DNA of 50,485 nucleotides from Candidatus Yanofskyibacteriota bacterium (GTDB lineage: Bacteria > Patescibacteriota > Minisyncoccia > 2-02-FULL-40-12 > GWA2-44-9): NCBI GenBank assembly GCA_020847715.1, contig JADLBM010000006.1, positions 1 through 50,485 of the forward strand. Reading direction: 5' to 3'. Both the position numbers and the translations under genes were made by a program. Under the pieces are notes generated by a model. It ran no database searches and was not told where the DNA came from. It saw only the letters and a list, made by a program, of their open reading frames with translations. Each line of letters starts with the position of its first letter. Position 1 is the stretch's first letter. This document shows positions 45,914 to 50,485 of the stretch, piece after piece.

Positions 45914-46954
45914 ATGGCTGAGCGTACTCAGGTTGATATTTCGGCAGCCAGCGTGTTCCGCGCCCTTCTGGTGGTGCTCGCGTTTTTCCTGCTCTACCTG
46001 CTCTCGGATGTGCTCATCATTCTGCTGTTCTCTATTGTGGTGGCCTCGGCCGTGTCGCCATTCGTTACATGGTTTCAGCGGAAGGGGTTGCCGCGACTTG
46101 TTGCGGTTATCGTGCTGTACCTGATGGTGCTTGCGGTTGGCGTGGTCATTTCCTCGCTCGTGCTTCCATCGGTTTCCTCGGACTTTTCTCAGCTGACAGC
46201 ATACCTGCCGAAAATCGCCAGCGAGCTTTCGGTCTCACTCGACACCGTCCAGAAGGATTCTCCGCGATACTTCGATTTTGTGTCGGAGATTCAGAACATT
46301 CTCGAGGTGCTGAGCGGGTACCTCCAGCAGTTCTCGCAATCGGCGCTGAATCTTGTCGTAGGGGCATTTGGCGGCATCTTCTCGTTCGTCGCCATCGTTG
46401 TCATTTCGTTCTACCTGTCGGTCATGAAGAACGGTATCGAGAGTTTTCTCGAGGCAGTCGTTCCGGAGCGATATGAGGAGTATATCGTCGACCTGTGGCG
46501 CCGCGTGGAGATCAAGGTGGGCCTCTGGCTGCAGGGGCAGCTCTTGCTGGCACTTATTGTCGGGCTGTTGGTGTATGTCGGACTGGCGCTGCTGGGCGTT
46601 CGATTCGCCCTGATTCTCGCGATACTCGCCATGCTTCTGGAAATCGTGCCTATCGCGGGTCCGGTGCTCGCATCCATCCCGGCAATCGGTATGGCATTCA
46701 TGCAAGACCCGGTGCTCGGATTGTGGACGCTGGTGCTCTATGTGGTTGTCCAGCAGTTTGAGAACCACGTGTTGGTGCCTCTGGTGCTTGGAAAGACGAC
46801 CGGACTCAATCCCATCGTGGTCATTTTGGCTATCCTCGTTGGTGCGCAGCTGGCAGGCATTGCAGGGGCCCTCTTGGGCGTCCCTGTTGCCACAATCATC
46901 GTGGAGATTATCGATGATATGGCCCGCCTGAAGTCTTCGCGCCGTACCTCCTAG
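45914..46954 (+). CDS. AI-2E family transporter (PerM-like membrane protein)
   Basis: The 346-aa product has seven to eight TM helices in the typical order: two near the N-terminus, a soluble segment (about 85-150), and the C-terminal bundle. It contains the family's end motifs LEIVPIAGPVLASIPAIG and QQFENHVLVPLVLGKTTGLNPIVVILAILVGAQLAG. Members export signals, polyketides or ions; the substrate is unknown. Its stop codon shares one base with the GTG start of rsmI. Confidence 0.9.
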   Translation: MAERTQVDISAASVFRALLVVLAFFLLYLLSDVLIILLFSIVVASAVSPFVTWFQRKGLPRLVAVIVLYLMVLAVGVVISSLVLPSVSSDFSQLTAYLPKIASELSVSLDTVQKDSPRYFDFVSEIQNILEVLSGYLQQFSQSALNLVVGAFGGIFSFVAIVVISFYLSVMKNGIESFLEAVVPERYEEYIVDLWRRVEIKVGLWLQGQLLLALIVGLLVYVGLALLGVRFALILAILAMLLEIVPIAGPVLASIPAIGMAFMQDPVLGLWTLVLYVVVQQFENHVLVPLVLGKTTGLNPIVVILAILVGAQLAGIAGALLGVPVATIIVEIIDDMARLKSSRRTS

Positions 46955-47655
46955 TGGCTTCCGGAACTCTCTTCATCGTTGCGACTCCCATCGGGAATCT
47001 TCAGGACATCACGTTCCGTGCTGTTGAGGTGCTCACGGCGGCGGATGCGATTTTCTGCGAAGACACGCGGGTAACCGCAAAACTGCTTGCCCACCTTAAG
47101 ATTCAGAAGCCGCTCTTTGCGTACCATCAGCACAGCGACGAGAAGGTTATCGGGCAGGTTGCGGCGACCCTCCGTGAGGGTATGCGCGTGGTACTAGTGA
47201 GCGATGCGGGCACTCCGGGAATCAACGACCCTGGCGGCATGCTCATCGCGCGCCTGCTTGCGGTAGAGCCGACGCTCACGATCGTGCCGATTCCAGGTCC
47301 TAACGCAGCGATTACGGCGCTTTCTGCGAGCGGATTTCCTGCGGGCCGGTTCCAGTACTGGGGTTTCATTCCGCACAAGAAGGGGCGGCAGACGCTCTTC
47401 CGTGAGCTGGCGGCATGCGAAGACACCGTTGTGTTCTATGAGTCGAAGCACCGCATTGGAAAGACGCTCGAACAGGTGCGTGAGGCGTTCGCTGCTGCTG
47501 AAACGCCGGAGCGACCACTGGTAATCGGGCGCGAGCTCACGAAGCAGTTCGAGACATTTTATCGGGGGACGGTGGAACAGGTGCTGCGCGCGCTTCAGGA
47601 GGATGAGACCCTCGGTGAGTTCGTCGTTGTCGTGGGGCCGCGGGGCTGGCACTAA
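46954..47655 (+). CDS. rsmI: 16S rRNA (cytidine-1402 2'-O)-methyltransferase RsmI
   Basis: RsmI methylates C1402 at the ribosomal P site. The 233-aa product begins at GTG 46954 (SGTLFIVATPIGNLQDITFRAVEVL) and has FCEDTRVTAKLL, LVSDAGTPGINDPG, VVPIPGPNAAI-type (here IVPIPGPNAAITALSASG) and ELTKQFETFYRGTVEQVL. The TP-methylase fold and length are normal. It is coupled to the transporter by a one-base overlap. Confidence 0.95.
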   Translation: MASGTLFIVATPIGNLQDITFRAVEVLTAADAIFCEDTRVTAKLLAHLKIQKPLFAYHQHSDEKVIGQVAATLREGMRVVLVSDAGTPGINDPGGMLIARLLAVEPTLTIVPIPGPNAAITALSASGFPAGRFQYWGFIPHKKGRQTLFRELAACEDTVVFYESKHRIGKTLEQVREAFAAAETPERPLVIGRELTKQFETFYRGTVEQVLRALQEDETLGEFVVVVGPRGWH

Positions 47656-47666
47656 GCCAGATTCTG

Positions 47667-47675
47667 TGGCATGAT
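47667..47675 (+). promoter_or_regulatory. extended -10 promoter of metG
   Basis: TGG is followed by CATGAT, 11 nt before the ATG at 47687. Confidence 0.4.
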
Positions 47676-47686
47676 GCGCCTATTCT

Positions 47687-49171
47687 ATGGCGCGTTTTTA
47701 TATCACGACATCCATTATGTACGCTAACGCGAGTCCGCATGTCGGGTTCGCGCTGGAGATGATCCAAGGGGACGCAATAGCCCGCTATCGCCGCATGATG
47801 GGCGATGAGGTCGCCTTCCTCACGGGGACCGATGAGCACGGAACGAAGGTCATGCGCACCGCGGAGCAGGCCGGTGTCCCGACGCAAGAGTTCGTAGACC
47901 GGATTGCCGGAGAGGTCGGCGCTCTTGCGCGGCGGCTGAACATTTCGAATACCGATTTCATCCGCACCTCTGACAGGGTCCGCCACTGGCCTGCAGCCCA
48001 GCGGATATGGAGGGAAATGGTCGCGCGCGGGGACCTCTATAAGCGCTCCTATGAGGGCTACTACTGCGTCGGTCACGAGGCTTTTATCAAGGAAAGTGAG
48101 CTCGAAGACGGTCTGTGCCCGCTCCATAAGAGCGCTCCGGAGCGACTCAAGGAGGAGAATTGGTTCTTCCGCCTCTCGAAGTACAGGGATGATATTCGAC
48201 GGCGTATCGAATCCGGTGAGCTTGCTATTGTGCCCGAGACGCGGACAAAAGAGCTGCTGAACCTACTTGAGGATGCCGAAGATGTAAGCTTTTCGCGACC
48301 CGCAGAGCAGCTTCCATGGGGAATTCCGGTCCCCGATGACGCAACGCAGACGATGTATGTGTGGGCCGACGCGCTCACGAACTACATCTCAGCGCTCGGG
48401 TACGGCACGGATGAGGCGGGGATGGTGTTTTGGCCCGCGGATGTACACCTTATTGGGAAGGATATTCTCCGGTTTCATGCCATGGTCTGGCCTGCGATGC
48501 TTCTTTCGGCGGGGATGAGCGTCCCGAAAGCAATCTATGTCCACGGATTCATTACGGTAGACGGGCAGAAGATGTCGAAATCACTAGGGAATGTTATCGA
48601 TCCCGTAGCGCTTCTCGAGCAGCAGCCGGCGGATGTCGTTCGGTACTTCATGCTCCGAGAGATTCCGAGTACTGACGACGGGGACTTTTCGTGGAAAAAC
48701 CTCGAAAACCGCTATGTATCAGATCTCGCCAATGGGCTGGGGAATCTTGTCCAGCGCGTCGCCACGCTCATCGAGACGAAGCTTGGTGGGACGCTCGTTA
48801 TCGGGTCATTCGATCAGGAGACGGAGAAGGTGCTTAGCTGGTTGTGGGATACTAAAGGTTATAAAGCGGCGTTCAGCACATTTCGCCTCCACGATGCTCT
48901 TGGGGATGTCTGGACAAGAATCGGAATCGCAAACCAATACCTCAACGACCGCGAGCCGTGGAAGCAGGAGGGGGAGGCGCAGGCGCTCACGCTTCGCGTG
49001 GCGGCGGGCATACTCCTGCATATCGCGTGGCTTCTCCAGCCGTTCATGCCGGAAACGGCGCAGAAGATTGGAGATGTCTTTGGGGCCCCACTTACCGAGG
49101 CGCCTGATCGAGAGGCTACAGTCTCGATTACGAAAGGTGCGCCGCTTTTCCCGCGACCTTCGAAAGAGTAG
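47687..49171 (+). CDS. metG: methionyl-tRNA synthetase
   Basis: MetRS charges both initiator and elongator tRNA-Met. The 494-aa product starts MARFYITTSIMYANASPHVGFALE with the HIGH-type motif SPHVGFA, has the connective domain around YYCVGHEAFIKESEL...LCPLHK, the KMSKS loop GQKMSKSLGNVIDP and a helical anticodon-binding domain. It lacks the C-terminal dimerisation domain of longer forms. It lies 3 kb from the two tRNA-Met genes. Confidence 0.95.
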   Translation: MARFYITTSIMYANASPHVGFALEMIQGDAIARYRRMMGDEVAFLTGTDEHGTKVMRTAEQAGVPTQEFVDRIAGEVGALARRLNISNTDFIRTSDRVRHWPAAQRIWREMVARGDLYKRSYEGYYCVGHEAFIKESELEDGLCPLHKSAPERLKEENWFFRLSKYRDDIRRRIESGELAIVPETRTKELLNLLEDAEDVSFSRPAEQLPWGIPVPDDATQTMYVWADALTNYISALGYGTDEAGMVFWPADVHLIGKDILRFHAMVWPAMLLSAGMSVPKAIYVHGFITVDGQKMSKSLGNVIDPVALLEQQPADVVRYFMLREIPSTDDGDFSWKNLENRYVSDLANGLGNLVQRVATLIETKLGGTLVIGSFDQETEKVLSWLWDTKGYKAAFSTFRLHDALGDVWTRIGIANQYLNDREPWKQEGEAQALTLRVAAGILLHIAWLLQPFMPETAQKIGDVFGAPLTEAPDREATVSITKGAPLFPRPSKE

Positions 49172-49227
49172 GCAATTCGCCGTTTCTGAGTCGTTTCGTT
49201 TTTTGTCGTCCGTGAATAATAAGCAGA

Positions 49228-49974
49228 ATGGAAAAAATTATCGATACACACTGCCACGTGCAGATGCCTCAGTACGATGAAGATAGGGGGGTGGTCATCG
49301 AGCGGGCGCTGGGTGCTGGTATTGGAATGGTTTGTGTTGGAGTAGATTTGCCGTCGAGCCAGGCGGCGATTCGGCTCGCCGAGAAGTATGAAGGTTTATA
49401 TGCCTCGGTGGGACTCCACCCGAACGACAATCTGGATGAGCGATACGACCAGTCGGCGTACGAAGTGCTCGCGAGACATCCGAGGGTGGTTGCGATCGGT
49501 GAGATTGGTCTGGACTACTATCGCGTAACTGACTCGATCTTGAAGGAGCGGCAACGTGAGCGATTCATCCGGCAGCTCGATATGTCGGAGAAGCCGATCA
49601 TCATCCATTGTCGAGATGCGCATGATGATATGCTTCCGCTCCTTGCGGGGCGCACGAATCGAGGAGTTATCCATTCGTTCACGGGAACGGCTGAGCAGGC
49701 GAGAGCATACTGCGCGCTTGGGTGGTACATCGGACTCAATGGCATCGCGACCTTCTCAACAGAGTACCAAGAAATGATTCGCGCGATTCCTGCCGATCGC
49801 TTGCTCTTAGAAACTGATGCTCCGTATCTCGCGTCAGCTCCTCATCGAGGGAAAAGGAATGAGCCTCTCTATATAGAGGGTGTGGGTAACTTCATAGCTG
49901 ATATTCGGGGGGTTCCTCCCGCAGAGCTATTTAGGATGACAACTGAGAACGCAAAGCGCCTATTCGGTATATAG
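49228..49974 (+). CDS. tatD: TatD-family hydrolase (metal-dependent DNase)
   Basis: TatD enzymes are 3'-5' exonucleases or D-Tyr-type deacylases of the amidohydrolase fold. The 248-aa product shows the metal motif IIDTHCHV at the N-terminus, IGEIGLDYYR with the glutamate, PIIIHCRDAHDDML, the histidine in GVIHSFTGT, and LLLETDAPYLASAP with the aspartate. Linkage behind metG is common in bacteria. A -10-like AATAAT lies 7 nt before the ATG. Confidence 0.93.
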   Translation: MEKIIDTHCHVQMPQYDEDRGVVIERALGAGIGMVCVGVDLPSSQAAIRLAEKYEGLYASVGLHPNDNLDERYDQSAYEVLARHPRVVAIGEIGLDYYRVTDSILKERQRERFIRQLDMSEKPIIIHCRDAHDDMLPLLAGRTNRGVIHSFTGTAEQARAYCALGWYIGLNGIATFSTEYQEMIRAIPADRLLLETDAPYLASAPHRGKRNEPLYIEGVGNFIADIRGVPPAELFRMTTENAKRLFGI

Positions 49975-50048
49975 CAGTATGAATCTCTATATATCATTCA
50001 GTATGAATGATTATGGAGTATAGATATCATAAAGCTTGAATTGTTCGC

Positions 50049-50090
50049 GATCTACCCAGCATCTTCTCGTGCTGGGTAGATCTTTATTTT
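50049..50090 (+). terminator. terminator behind tatD
   Basis: GATCTACCCAGC and GCTGGGTAGATC form a hairpin followed by TTTATTTT. Confidence 0.85.
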
Positions 50091-50146
50091 GGCGTGAATG
50101 GTGGTCGCTTGGTGGCGCTTTTCGTGAGGAATAGAGCCAGTATTCG

Positions 50147-50155
50147 TGCTAAAAT
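50147..50155 (+). promoter_or_regulatory. extended -10 promoter of the last gene
   Basis: TGC is followed by TAAAAT, 35 nt before the ATG at 50191; the -35 region is weak. Confidence 0.45.
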
Positions 50156-50190
50156 GGATTGGGGATTTTTATTAGCTCCTCACTGGCTGC

Positions 50191-50485
50191 ATGCGGATAT
50201 TTTTTGATTTTCGACTTGCACAAAAAAGCAGTGGTAGCGCTCCATTGAGACGCGCTGGCATTGTTGCCCTCGTTGCACTCTCTGCTCTCACCCTCGGCGC
50301 CACCGCCGGCTCTCTGACCCCCTCTGCGCTCCCCGCCTCCACCATGCACTCGCTGTCGGAGGTCTACGCATCCATCGCATCTGCTGCCTTCGACTCCTCT
50401 GCGATTACCGCAAACCAGAACGGCTCCCTCATCGCCCAGCTCAAGTACATGAACAACCAGCTCGCTTGGGCCTCTTCCTCCACCG
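50191..50485 (+). CDS. N-terminal part of a secreted protein (cut by window end)
   Basis: An open frame starting at ATG 50191 runs to the window edge and is absent from the ORF track because it has no stop. It encodes MRIFFDFRLAQKSS, a basic stretch RR, then a signal-like helix (AGIVALVALSALTLGATAG) and a serine-, threonine- and alanine-rich mature part (SALPASTMHSLSEVYASIASAAF...). Pyrimidine-rich third positions fit real coding. I do not recognise it; a surface-layer or adhesin-like role would be only a guess. Confidence 0.7.
   Translation, partial: MRIFFDFRLAQKSSGSAPLRRAGIVALVALSALTLGATAGSLTPSALPASTMHSLSEVYASIASAAFDSSAITANQNGSLIAQLKYMNNQLAWASSST

Overview
The window looks like a chromosomal segment of a Candidate Phyla Radiation (Patescibacteria) bacterium, most likely a Parcubacteria-like lineage. 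The support is indirect: short versions of core genes (a ValRS of about 725 aa, a four-domain S1, a 420-aa NusA), tandem small VirB2/TrbC-like two-helix membrane proteins, many small membrane proteins of unknown function, tRNA genes that mostly lack an encoded CCA, and no biosynthetic pathways. TAG, TAA and TGA all act as ordinary stops. I assigned no species.

Layout. 1-6250: pilus ATPase pilB (minus), nusA, tig, a DoxX-like protein and a NifS-like cysteine desulfurase. 6250-8900: six tRNA genes (Arg, Lys, Gly, Leu, Val, Phe), a 3D-domain secreted protein and a gamma-glutamylcyclotransferase-like gene. 8900-13000 (minus): rplS, rluD-like, a DHFR-like protein, tRNA-Val, tRNA-Ile, a GIY-YIG protein and ftsH. 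13100-19130: beta-CASP RNase, rpsA, a degenerate MBL protein and gyrA. 19180-24120: methyltransferase, anchored solute-binding protein, a fused VirB2-like/lytic transglycosylase protein and further VirB2-like proteins. 24260-24670: a gene apparently cut by an in-frame amber codon. 24745-33700: tRNA-Leu, hsp20, PrsW, valS, tsaD, tRNA-Glu, infC-rpmI-rplT, a nuclease pair and a VWA protein. 33800-39000: a quality-control neighbourhood with ssrA (tmRNA), smpB, an HtrA-like protease and a lone PrcB-like proteasome beta protein, plus a GC-rich frameshifted ORF. 39031-43800: argS, then small and unknown genes on minus. 44090-50485: initiator and elongator tRNA-Met, M16 peptidase, AI-2E transporter, rsmI, metG, tatD and the start of a secreted protein cut by the window edge.

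The most unusual signal is around the tRNA genes. Behind four of them (Lys, Phe, elongator Met, initiator Met) the sequence runs: terminator hairpin, an inverted copy of the tRNA T-arm region, a body with small hairpins, then a direct copy of that tRNA's own 3' end 170-186 nt from the original. A different 77-nt two-hairpin repeat sits directly on the 3' ends of tRNA-Val and tRNA-Ile and on the copied 3' end behind tRNA-Met. A broken 5' copy of tRNA-Lys carries a 44-nt double-hairpin insert in its D-loop. Together these suggest a tRNA-associated palindromic repeat family whose arms match the host tRNA at each site.

A second genome-style feature is that many genes have a recognisable -10 box only 6-8 nt before the ATG, which predicts leaderless mRNAs, while other genes have strong GGAGG sites. 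All functional calls come from reading the translations and motifs by eye; no database search was run.
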